From contig NZ_JAGSOJ010000001.1 of the NCBI RefSeq assembly GCF_023684385.1, positions 806,001 to 870,000 of the forward strand: a stretch of 64,000 bases of DNA, written 5' to 3'. Positions 25,455-33,958 of this stretch are shown here, one piece after another. Under the pieces are notes generated by a model, which saw only the letters and a program-made list of their open reading frames with translations, ran no database searches and was not told the DNA's origin. A program made the position numbers and the translations under genes. Position 1 is the first letter of the stretch; each line of letters opens with the position of its first letter. Source of the stretch: Oceanirhabdus seepicola (GTDB taxonomy: Bacteria > Bacillota > Clostridia > Clostridiales > Clostridiaceae).

Positions 25455-26240
25455 TTACTCACTCTCCTTTATGATTATTTCTGAAATACACTCAGGTATA
25501 TCATGTAATTCCATTCTATATAAGTCCCAAACTTCTGTAGCATCTTGAGTAAGGCTTAACTTTATTACTCCCATATCATGTAGTGTTCTTAATGCAAAGG
25601 ACATAGTAAATGATATATTATGACCATTTATATTTTCTTTTAATTCTGGACATTTCATCAAGCACCAATTTATAAAATCACTTACTCTTATTTCTTTTCC
25701 TCTTTTTATATTCACATCACATTCTATAGCATCTTTTATTCTTAAATATGGATTAGGTATAAATTGTGATTCATGCATATACCCTATTCCTATAAATGTT
25801 GCCCAAAATCTCCAAGCTAGTCCAAATTCTTTATTTAACTCTTTAAATTTATTCTGATTAGATATTACATCGTCCATTGTTGAGTATACTAATAGTTCAT
25901 TTCCTTTATATAAATACCAAGAAGTAAAATCAAAAAATAGATTACTATCATTTCCTTCAAAAACTCTACTTGCAAAATACTTTCTGAATTCATTTCCACT
26001 TCTTAGATGCTTTTTATCAAAATTCAATTCAAATATTTCTTGATTAACAACAACAAGCCTAGTATCTTGAATATATTTTAAAACTTTTTTTATCTCATCT
26101 TGCTTACCATTACATAATCCTGGAGGTTGAATAATATTCATTATATTTTTTTCAGTAAATCTACCTTGAGCTATAAACTTTAAGGTTGAATATACTCTTT
26201 TAGGGGTTATTTCTTTTCTTATCTTTTCATCTAAAAGCAT
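25455..26240 (-). CDS. dpdG: DpdG-like protein
   Basis: A 261-residue soluble protein without known catalytic motifs. It looks like two winged-helix-type halves (KRVYSTLKFIAQGRFTEKNI at the start, and a late FALRTLHDMGVIKLSL segment), with a Trp/Phe-rich centre (FFDFTSWYLYKG, LAWRFWATFIGIGY). It lies between a RecQ-like helicase and a P-loop ATPase, the same slot as dpdG in dpdE-F-G-H. The identification rests on that order and on size more than on a diagnostic motif, so the symbol is tentative. Its stop codon overlaps or abuts the next start. Confidence 0.5.
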   Translation of the reverse strand: MLLDEKIRKEITPKRVYSTLKFIAQGRFTEKNIMNIIQPPGLCNGKQDEIKKVLKYIQDTRLVVVNQEIFELNFDKKHLRSGNEFRKYFASRVFEGNDSNLFFDFTSWYLYKGNELLVYSTMDDVISNQNKFKELNKEFGLAWRFWATFIGIGYMHESQFIPNPYLRIKDAIECDVNIKRGKEIRVSDFINWCLMKCPELKENINGHNISFTMSFALRTLHDMGVIKLSLTQDATEVWDLYRMELHDIPECISEIIIKESE

Positions 26241-26257
26241 ATCTTTAATCTTCCTTT

Positions 26258-28747
26258 CTAAATACTCTCAGTATAAGTATTTACACATTCTATTAGTCTT
26301 TTATTCTCACTACTTATAACCATATCTTCTTTCGATATATGAACTACTTTATTTATATATCCTTTATTTCTTCTATTATTTAATTTAATATATAATTTAT
26401 TATTAACACTATCCTTATCACAATATATAACAGCTATATTTCCTACTATATTTTGTTCATTATCACAATCTAGAAAATCATCATAGGTATATACATTGAA
26501 GTATCTATATATACTAATTCCTTTTTTGATTACTTCTTTGAATTTATCTGTACTATAATTAGGGATAATAATAGCGGATACTTCTTTATCTTCAATTATA
26601 TCAAATATAGATTTTATCCCCTCTTCATTTAATATATCTTCCGAATACTGGTACATATATTCATTAAACTGATCAAAAAAACTTTCACCATATAAAGACT
26701 TATTTAGTAACTCAGTTCCTTTTACAATTTCAATATATCCATCATATTTTATAGGCTTATTATTCTTATTATGCCTACATCCTGGGCACCCACAACAACT
26801 TCTTTCAGAATACTCATATACCTTTTTAAAGTATCTTGACCAACATTGGTTCTTTTCTCTTAATAAACTATTTATGTTAGAAATCTCAATGTTTACTGAT
26901 TCTCTTTCTTTATTCCTTATAGGTTCTAAATAGTCTATAAGTTTTTGTTCTTCATTTAAAATATCATCTATGATTTCTATTAAAATATGTCTTTTTTTTC
27001 TATCATCTTGCTTAACTTCTAAAATATCAAGAAGTCTATGTCTGTATAAAAACAATATTACATACTCATTCCAACTTTCATTTAACTTACCTGTAATAGT
27101 ATCTTTTTCTCTCAAATATTCTGGTGTTATATCACTAGATACCCAAAATTTATTCCCATCAACTCTTTGTAGGTATCCATTTTTTATCTCTTGCCATCTA
27201 CTTACTATCTTTTCTACAGATAATACTTTACTTCTAGTTAGATAAGTTATAATATTCTTATCTTCATTTGGTGATGTAAATGATATACTTATTGCCCCAC
27301 ACTTATCTCTGCCACATCTTCCAACTTCTTGATAAAATCTATCTATATTCTCTGGAACATAGCAATGTACAACTGCTCGTACTTCCTTTTTATCTACTCC
27401 CATACCAAATGCTGATGTAGCCACAATTATATCTATTTCATCTAGCTCCCATCTTTTCAATATTTTTATCCTATTATCATTAGATGTTTCACTAGTAAAG
27501 GTTTCAATAGAATAATATTGTTTATCTACTATTCTTCCCTCTATTTCATTTGCATCTTTTATAGTTGGAACATATATTATGAAGGGCTTAGGTATATACG
27601 GTATCATTTCCATTAATCTATCCAACCTCTGATTATATCCGTTACTATTAACGATATAATACTCTATTTCTTCTCTTAATTTATCTGCTCTTATTTCTAT
27701 GAAATTATTATCCTCAGAGAATAAAAACTTCAAAACATTAGTAGTTCTATCACTTAATGTGGCTGATAACATTACTGTTTTTAATTTATTTTTAGTAACT
27801 TCCATTAACTTTTTTCTAAACACGGCTAATAATTGAAATTCCGTTCTAAAAAACTCTCCCCAGTCCGTAATTATATGAGCTTCATCTATGACTAATCTAT
27901 TTATCTTACCTTTCTGTGCCGCCTTCATAACAACCTCATTAAAAGAACTGTTTAAGAGTGCTTCAGGAGATATAAATAATAAAGGTAATTCACCTCTCTC
28001 TATCTCTCCAAAAATTTCTTTACGTTTACTAAAATCAATTCCTGAATAATAAGCCTGCGGTCTATACTTCTTATTTTCATAAAATTTATTTGAACTCTTA
28101 CTCTGATCCATAGCCAGTGCAACTGTAGGAACAACAACAATTGTTGTTCCCTTTTTATCATAATAAGCTGGCATTTGGAAAGTTAAACTCTTACCTGCTC
28201 CTGTTGGCATACATCCTAAAATAGTTGTACCCTCAATTTGATTCATTATTGCTCTTACAATTAATTTTTGAGCTTTACAACTATAATTTATATAGCCTGT
28301 CATATCGAATAAATACGGATCTCCTATGGTATCTTCATCACTGTTATAATAGTTATAATCAAATACATTATAAAAATTTGAATTTTTTTCAAACCAACCA
28401 GGTAAATTTTTCGTGGCATTTAACTCTACACCATTAGAAGATTCATTTAACTCCATACCTAATTCTTGAATATCTGTATTTTTTATATATTCTAATAGAC
28501 CTTCCCCTATAATAAAGCTACTTTTTAATGTTAATATTACATCTCTTAAATTTACAAGTAGATCTTTTATGCCTTTTCTACTTGATTGATATTCATAATA
28601 GGCTCTGCAAAATCTTTTGATGCATTTATACTTAGATAACTCTGTTTCATCTTGTAATAATTCATTTGCAGATTTAATTGATAACCTATAACTTATGTCC
28701 CCATTTAAAATATCCTGAACTAAATTTAAATACTTTTTCTTATTCAT
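26258..28747 (-). CDS. dpdF: DpdF-like RecQ-family helicase
   Basis: An 829-residue superfamily 2 helicase. Motif I GCMPTGAGKSLTFQ begins at 178; motif II is DEAH in RLVIDEAHIITDWGEFFR (typical RecQ DEAH plus aromatic loop); later blocks are ATSAFGMGVDKKEVRAVVH and motif VI QEVGRCGRDKCG. A Cys cluster CCGCPGCRHNKN at about 675 resembles a RecQ zinc-binding site. The N-terminal 150 residues are an extra helical domain not found in housekeeping RecQ. Its placement after an SNF2 protein and before a DpdG-like gene matches DpdF. It should unwind DNA 3' to 5'; its role in restriction is inferred. Confidence 0.6.
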   Translation of the reverse strand: MNKKKYLNLVQDILNGDISYRLSIKSANELLQDETELSKYKCIKRFCRAYYEYQSSRKGIKDLLVNLRDVILTLKSSFIIGEGLLEYIKNTDIQELGMELNESSNGVELNATKNLPGWFEKNSNFYNVFDYNYYNSDEDTIGDPYLFDMTGYINYSCKAQKLIVRAIMNQIEGTTILGCMPTGAGKSLTFQMPAYYDKKGTTIVVVPTVALAMDQSKSSNKFYENKKYRPQAYYSGIDFSKRKEIFGEIERGELPLLFISPEALLNSSFNEVVMKAAQKGKINRLVIDEAHIITDWGEFFRTEFQLLAVFRKKLMEVTKNKLKTVMLSATLSDRTTNVLKFLFSEDNNFIEIRADKLREEIEYYIVNSNGYNQRLDRLMEMIPYIPKPFIIYVPTIKDANEIEGRIVDKQYYSIETFTSETSNDNRIKILKRWELDEIDIIVATSAFGMGVDKKEVRAVVHCYVPENIDRFYQEVGRCGRDKCGAISISFTSPNEDKNIITYLTRSKVLSVEKIVSRWQEIKNGYLQRVDGNKFWVSSDITPEYLREKDTITGKLNESWNEYVILFLYRHRLLDILEVKQDDRKKRHILIEIIDDILNEEQKLIDYLEPIRNKERESVNIEISNINSLLREKNQCWSRYFKKVYEYSERSCCGCPGCRHNKNNKPIKYDGYIEIVKGTELLNKSLYGESFFDQFNEYMYQYSEDILNEEGIKSIFDIIEDKEVSAIIIPNYSTDKFKEVIKKGISIYRYFNVYTYDDFLDCDNEQNIVGNIAVIYCDKDSVNNKLYIKLNNRRNKGYINKVVHISKEDMVISSENKRLIECVNTYTESI

Positions 28748-28751
28748 AACA

Positions 28752-31700
28752 TTACCTTTCTGACCATAAATATAATACTGAGTCTAACTCTAACTTAGCG
28801 GTTTTTATCCCCTCTTCTACACTTTTTAGTACCTTTTCAAGCTTTTCTTGCTTATCTATTTCTATCTTATTATTTTCAAAATAAATATTTGAAGCTATTT
28901 TTCCATTTAATACTTTTTCAAAATCCTTCCTTACTTTATTTATATCTAATGATCTAATAACTTTCTTTTTTGCTTCATTGGCAGCTTTATCAAAGCTTTC
29001 TTTCACAATAGATCTCCATTCAGCTTTTGGGTATTTTCTCATAAAATACTCTAAATTACTCATATCAAGTTCTTTTGATGTTCTTACTAGTTCTGTTTCT
29101 CCATGCCTTTTTCCTATATGGATATGATTAGATAATCTCATATCCTTTATTATATTTTCATCTATATCATCATTTCCTGTTACCTTTACAATTGTAGTTA
29201 TTTGTTCTAATGGCAAGTATCCTTGAGATTTATTTGCCTCTAATATATTTATATCCTTATCTAAAATAGCATCCATATTGAATTTAACATTCCACTTGAA
29301 TACAAATCCAGTCCATTGTATATCATTACTCTCTAACTTTACAGCACAACATCTACCTCTATACCCTTCTTGAGAATTTCTCATGATGGAATCAAATATA
29401 GTTTCACCTGGTGCAAAGAAAATTAATTCCTCATTTTTTACTGCTGTTTCTCTAGAAAAGGTTCCTCTAAATACTCCTGCATTTTTTTTGTTTCTTTTTA
29501 TAATTTCTCTTGTATCTGGCAACATAAATAAAGTATTTTTTAGAGATTTTATACCTACATTTTGAGGCTTGTACAAAATTATATCATTATTATTTGCATT
29601 TTCATAATCTGCATGGAACCCACTAGCAACAGCCCAGTTTTTCATAGTTCTTCCCATTAACTCACCATTACTGCTATCAAACTTTTCTATAAGCTTGTTA
29701 ATTTTTTCTTCTGTCGCTCTATCTAAGTTTCTTGCTAAATCAAAATGTCTTTCCTTATTCACTAATTTTTTCATGTTCGCAGAGTTTAATTTTATATTTT
29801 CTAAAATATCACCTACACTATTATTTATATCTTTACTTAAAGCATTTGTTATTTGATTTTGTATATCCTCTAATGCTATTTCCATGCCACTTAGGGACTC
29901 TCTAAATATATTTAACCCTTCATCCCATAAATTAAATAAATCACTCTCAACGTTATCATTGGATAACATAACTATTGACTCAACTTCATTATCTTTGTTT
30001 CTACCTATCCTATCTAATCTACCAATTCTTTGTTCAAGGGTTATAGGTGAAAATGGTATATCAACATGAATTATTTTATCTGCGATCTGGAAGTTACGTC
30101 CTTCCCCTCCTAGCTCATCACATACCATAAACCTACATTCTTTTTTACTTTGAAATTTAAATACATTTTTCTCTAAATCAGCCTCATCCATATTAGAATA
30201 GAAACCTGCCACAGCATCTTTCCCATATTTTTCTTCTAGTAAAGATTTTGTTTTCTCTACAGTTGATGTCCAAGACGAAAATATAACATACTTTGTATTA
30301 TCATACTCTTCTTCAATATAGTCTAACATCTTAATAAGTCTTCCATTTATTAAGTCTGGATCATTATACAATTCTTCTAATTTATTGAATTCATCTTCAG
30401 CCGCTCTACACCAAAATCTCAATGCTCTTTGAACTTCCATTAAGCTCTCTGTCTCTTTTGTTGAAGGCAGCACCTTATTTATTGCATTAACAGTATTTTG
30501 TTGTAGATTTCTAAAACTAGAATACTTATTTTCTTCTATAAGACTTATCCTATATGAGATTACATCCTTTAGAGCCCATGGACTACTGAACATAGATGAT
30601 AATAATATCTTTACATATTCTGCCACATTATATCCTATATTATTTTTTTGAATAACATCTATATAATTAAGTAAAACTTCATATGTATCTCTTTCATAAT
30701 AATTTAGCTCACTACCAGACATATCATAATCTATTATAGTGCAAGCTCTTTCTGCTAATTTATCTTTTATTTCAGCTCTTCTATGTCTAATAATATTGTT
30801 TTCTATTTGATAATTCTCTGATATATACGCTAACACTATCTTTATAATTTCTAACCCGTTATCATCTGAATCTATATCTATTTCCTTAATTAACTTATTA
30901 ACAATAGAGTCATTTAATATTTCAGAAACTTCTTCTAACTCATCTAGGATATCCTCTGCTACTTCTTCATCAAAATCATCTAATTCCCCATACATAGAAC
31001 TTATATGACTTTTGATTTTTTGACTCTTCTTATATATACTGTTAAAGTCTATTTCTGACATGTTTACGTATTTTTTAGGATTCAATAACTTTAATAAACT
31101 TAAAAACTCTTCTTTTCTTTCCTGTATAGGTGTTGCTGATAGTAACAAAATATTAGTTATCTCTTTACTTATTTCTAATATTATTTTATACTCCGAATCC
31201 ATCTTAACTAATCTATGGGTTTCGTCTACTATGCATAAATCCCATTTCTTCTTTAATATATCTTTAATACTATATTTCCTTATTTCTTCTAAGGGTAATA
31301 ATAAAATCTCTTCTTTTTCTAAGTCTATTGGATTTTCAATGATTTTAGCTTCTATCCAAAATTTTAAATCCAATTCATTTTGCCATTGTCTACATAATGA
31401 ATTAGGAGCTATTATCAAAGTTCTAAACTTATGCTTCTTTTTCTTTAATCCGTTCATTATTACACAAGCTTCTATAGTTTTACCTAAACCAACTTCATCA
31501 GCTAGCATAAACCTACATGGTTCTTCGCAAATAGCCCTTATTATAGTATCTATTTGATGAGTCATAAGATATGCCCTTGCTCCTATTAGAGTATTGAATC
31601 CATGAGCAAAGTTATTTATTATATGCATAGACTCACTAGGTAAACTTCTCTTCTCATACCAAAATGAATTGTGAAATTCATAGTCTAACATTTGTATAAC

Positions 31701-32099
31701 TGGAGATATTTCTCCTCTTGTAAAATGAGCAAGTATATCTTCTTCTGAGTACATACCTATATTTCCATTCTCTAACTCCACATAGTATGTATATAATCCA
31801 TCTTCTCTTCCTTTTTTAGATACTATCCTTCCACCATTGAAGTCACTTAATACAATCTTACTATTCTCCATTATTGAACATCTTCTTATTTCTTTTATTA
31901 AATATTCTTTTTTCGAATGAACATGGCTATAAATAATTTCTGTACTAATATCACCTTCTATATTATGAAACTCTACTGTAACCATATTAAAATCATTATC
32001 TACGCTATCTATTTGCCCTGTTGCAAACATTCTTGGATATCTGTCATCTTCATAATCGATTGGACATCTTACATACATACCTTTTTTATATTTGCTCAT
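28752..32099 (-). CDS. dpdE: DpdE-like SNF2 helicase/translocase
   Basis: An approximately 1,115-residue Snf2-type translocase. An N-terminal beta-barrel-like part (MYVRCPIDYEDDRYPR, then ATGQIDSVDND) precedes motif I FMLADEVGLGKTIEA, motif II DETH, motif III LLLSATP, motif V ICDELGGEGRNFQ and motif VI QRIGRLDRIGR. This RapA-like build with GRLDRIGR is characteristic of defence-island SNF2 proteins such as DpdE and DISARM DrmD. The start at 32099 (GGGAG upstream) is preferred over 32129. The gene lies 50 bp after the preceding stop and five before dpdF. It would translocate on duplex DNA without strand separation. Confidence 0.6.
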   Translation of the reverse strand: MSKYKKGMYVRCPIDYEDDRYPRMFATGQIDSVDNDFNMVTVEFHNIEGDISTEIIYSHVHSKKEYLIKEIRRCSIMENSKIVLSDFNGGRIVSKKGREDGLYTYYVELENGNIGMYSEEDILAHFTRGEISPVIQMLDYEFHNSFWYEKRSLPSESMHIINNFAHGFNTLIGARAYLMTHQIDTIIRAICEEPCRFMLADEVGLGKTIEACVIMNGLKKKKHKFRTLIIAPNSLCRQWQNELDLKFWIEAKIIENPIDLEKEEILLLPLEEIRKYSIKDILKKKWDLCIVDETHRLVKMDSEYKIILEISKEITNILLLSATPIQERKEEFLSLLKLLNPKKYVNMSEIDFNSIYKKSQKIKSHISSMYGELDDFDEEVAEDILDELEEVSEILNDSIVNKLIKEIDIDSDDNGLEIIKIVLAYISENYQIENNIIRHRRAEIKDKLAERACTIIDYDMSGSELNYYERDTYEVLLNYIDVIQKNNIGYNVAEYVKILLSSMFSSPWALKDVISYRISLIEENKYSSFRNLQQNTVNAINKVLPSTKETESLMEVQRALRFWCRAAEDEFNKLEELYNDPDLINGRLIKMLDYIEEEYDNTKYVIFSSWTSTVEKTKSLLEEKYGKDAVAGFYSNMDEADLEKNVFKFQSKKECRFMVCDELGGEGRNFQIADKIIHVDIPFSPITLEQRIGRLDRIGRNKDNEVESIVMLSNDNVESDLFNLWDEGLNIFRESLSGMEIALEDIQNQITNALSKDINNSVGDILENIKLNSANMKKLVNKERHFDLARNLDRATEEKINKLIEKFDSSNGELMGRTMKNWAVASGFHADYENANNNDIILYKPQNVGIKSLKNTLFMLPDTREIIKRNKKNAGVFRGTFSRETAVKNEELIFFAPGETIFDSIMRNSQEGYRGRCCAVKLESNDIQWTGFVFKWNVKFNMDAILDKDINILEANKSQGYLPLEQITTIVKVTGNDDIDENIIKDMRLSNHIHIGKRHGETELVRTSKELDMSNLEYFMRKYPKAEWRSIVKESFDKAANEAKKKVIRSLDINKVRKDFEKVLNGKIASNIYFENNKIEIDKQEKLEKVLKSVEEGIKTAKLELDSVLYLWSER

Positions 32100-32149
32100 A
32101 TACTCCCACTCCCTATTAATCATAAGCATTATTATCTTATGTCATTTAT

Positions 32150-33292
32150 CTATTGGACTATCTCAAAGTAAACATTGATATTATTTTCAACATTTATTAT
32201 GTCAAATTTCATTATTCCTTCTTGATCCATGTATATTTTAATTTGTATAACATCTCCTGTATAAAAACACGGATTGTACAATTTAAAAATATGATTTTTA
32301 AGCACTTCTTCACCGTATTTACCTTTTTGGGTTTCTATAAATTCTACATCTATACTCAGCTTTAAAGAAAACTTAATCCTAAACTCATATACTCTAGGAT
32401 TATTTTCTAAATATACATTTCCATAGTCAATAATCTTAGCTTTAATATCTTCATATACAAAATAGACATTATTAAATACATATTTATCTTTAACTTTAGG
32501 ATTTATATTTAATATTTTTATACCTTTCTCATCTTGTATAGTATTAGTTTTTATACTCACAATATCATTATACAACTTAATCACTGAGATTTTTTCTTTT
32601 ATGTAAGAGTATTTGCGTGAAAATATATTCCTTATGTACTGTATCTTAAAAGTTTCTCCAAATAACAATACTTTATCAATTAAATTACTATTAATTTTTT
32701 CAAATCTATCTATGTTTTCCTCTATATAATCTTCTACATTATTTTGTTTAAATATCAAGTCATCGTAATCCGATTTGCTTATGTCTATTTTTTCACTTAT
32801 ATTATCTAAGCAAATATCGCAGTATATATTATCTTTTTCTATTAATTCTTTTCTTATACTTTCTGATTTATTTAGTATATATTTAATATTTTTTTTTACA
32901 TCATCATTTGTTTCATCTTTAATCCTTATATTATAAATACTTTTTAAATCACTCTTATGTAAACACATTAGCAGCTTATTTAATTGCTCTCTGTTGTCAT
33001 ATTTGTCATTTAAATATTTAAGAATACAATTCGCTAATATTACATCTAATACTATACCTGAAATACTACTATCCTGTACCTTTAATTCCTCTCTTATTAA
33101 AATATTATCTAAGCTATCTGGTATTATATTAAATAAAGTTAAACTAAAATTTTCTTTATCATACTCTACTATCAGTATGTTTTCTTCTTCATATGTCCTT
33201 AATTTATTTTCATACTTATTTTGAAGATAGCTAATTATTCCACTATATTTTCTATTTACATCATCTTTACCAATTGTTAATTTATCATTCAT
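32150..33292 (-). CDS. Hypothetical protein of the dpd-like operon (380 residues)
   Basis: A soluble protein with a helical N-terminal half and a beta-rich C-terminal half (residues about 240-380, with many alternating Ile/Tyr/Lys). A single CxxC pair occurs in YCDICLDNI at about residue 158; with no partner Cys pair nearby, it is not a classical zinc finger. I do not recognise the family. It sits in the operon between the AddB-like gene plus a 216-residue unknown and the SNF2 gene, 21 bp before the latter's transcript region. It may be an adaptor specific to this operon. Confidence 0.55.
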   Translation of the reverse strand: MNDKLTIGKDDVNRKYSGIISYLQNKYENKLRTYEEENILIVEYDKENFSLTLFNIIPDSLDNILIREELKVQDSSISGIVLDVILANCILKYLNDKYDNREQLNKLLMCLHKSDLKSIYNIRIKDETNDDVKKNIKYILNKSESIRKELIEKDNIYCDICLDNISEKIDISKSDYDDLIFKQNNVEDYIEENIDRFEKINSNLIDKVLLFGETFKIQYIRNIFSRKYSYIKEKISVIKLYNDIVSIKTNTIQDEKGIKILNINPKVKDKYVFNNVYFVYEDIKAKIIDYGNVYLENNPRVYEFRIKFSLKLSIDVEFIETQKGKYGEEVLKNHIFKLYNPCFYTGDVIQIKIYMDQEGIMKFDIINVENNINVYFEIVQ

Positions 33293-33307
33293 TAATCTTA
33301 TTCCTTT

Positions 33308-33958
33308 CTAAAAATAATGAATTCCTGCTATCCAATAGTTATCTCCCCTATAACTTATTTTCCTACTATAATAATTTTTTTGATTTTTATTGTCTATAAA
33401 TCTATACATTATCAAATAAATTTCTTTATTTATAAATAACTCCTCATACTGTTCTTTGCTTTTCTTTTCTATATCTTTCCCATATATATAATTCCAATAT
33501 TTTATCCATCTATAATCCTTAATCTTTATATTCTTTTCTTCATCCGATCCATCATATACTGTAACTTTACTTCTAAATAAATCACGTTCATCAAATAAAT
33601 TCCGTATATCATATATAGACTTTACCTTTGTAATACAGTAATTTATATTTTGATTTCTTTTAAATACAGATAATTTAATTAAATCTCTATCTAAAATTTC
33701 TTTAAGTTGTCTTTTGTTATAGTTTTCTAATAAAATCATGTCTCCATTTATCTCAAATAAGTTATCTTTTGCTATAACTTGTTCTGCTTGAGTAACAGCG
33801 CCTATATCCCATACAATGTGTTTATTTATATCCTTAAAATTCTCTTCATCTATATCTATACTTATGATTTTATTCTGCTCTATCCAATAAGCAATTATTT
33901 TATATTTATTATTCTTTGGACTCATTTCTGACATTGCTAATGTTAGTAATTTAGCCAT
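33308..33958 (-). CDS. Hypothetical protein of the dpd-like operon (216 residues)
   Basis: A basic, Tyr- and Lys-rich protein starting MAKLLTLAMSEMSPKNNKYK. It contains KHIVWDIGAVTQAEQVIAKD in the first half and YRWIKYWNYIYGKDIEKK later. No motif is recognised and no membrane segment is seen. A strong GAGGAGG inside the end of the upstream AddB-like gene drives its translation, and the genes overlap by 8 bp. The tight coupling suggests it acts with the AddB-like protein. Confidence 0.55.
   Translation of the reverse strand: MAKLLTLAMSEMSPKNNKYKIIAYWIEQNKIISIDIDEENFKDINKHIVWDIGAVTQAEQVIAKDNLFEINGDMILLENYNKRQLKEILDRDLIKLSVFKRNQNINYCITKVKSIYDIRNLFDERDLFRSKVTVYDGSDEEKNIKIKDYRWIKYWNYIYGKDIEKKSKEQYEELFINKEIYLIMYRFIDNKNQKNYYSRKISYRGDNYWIAGIHYF

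Noticed and set aside
31060..31557. 165-codon + strand open frame inside the SNF2 gene
   Set aside because: It is the antisense shadow of the conserved helicase core, whose motifs are unambiguous on the minus strand.
22274..32099. The helicase operon as BREX or DISARM
   Set aside because: There is no PglZ/BrxZ, no BrxX or DrmMI methyltransferase and no DrmB; the gene order fits dpdE-F-G-H better.
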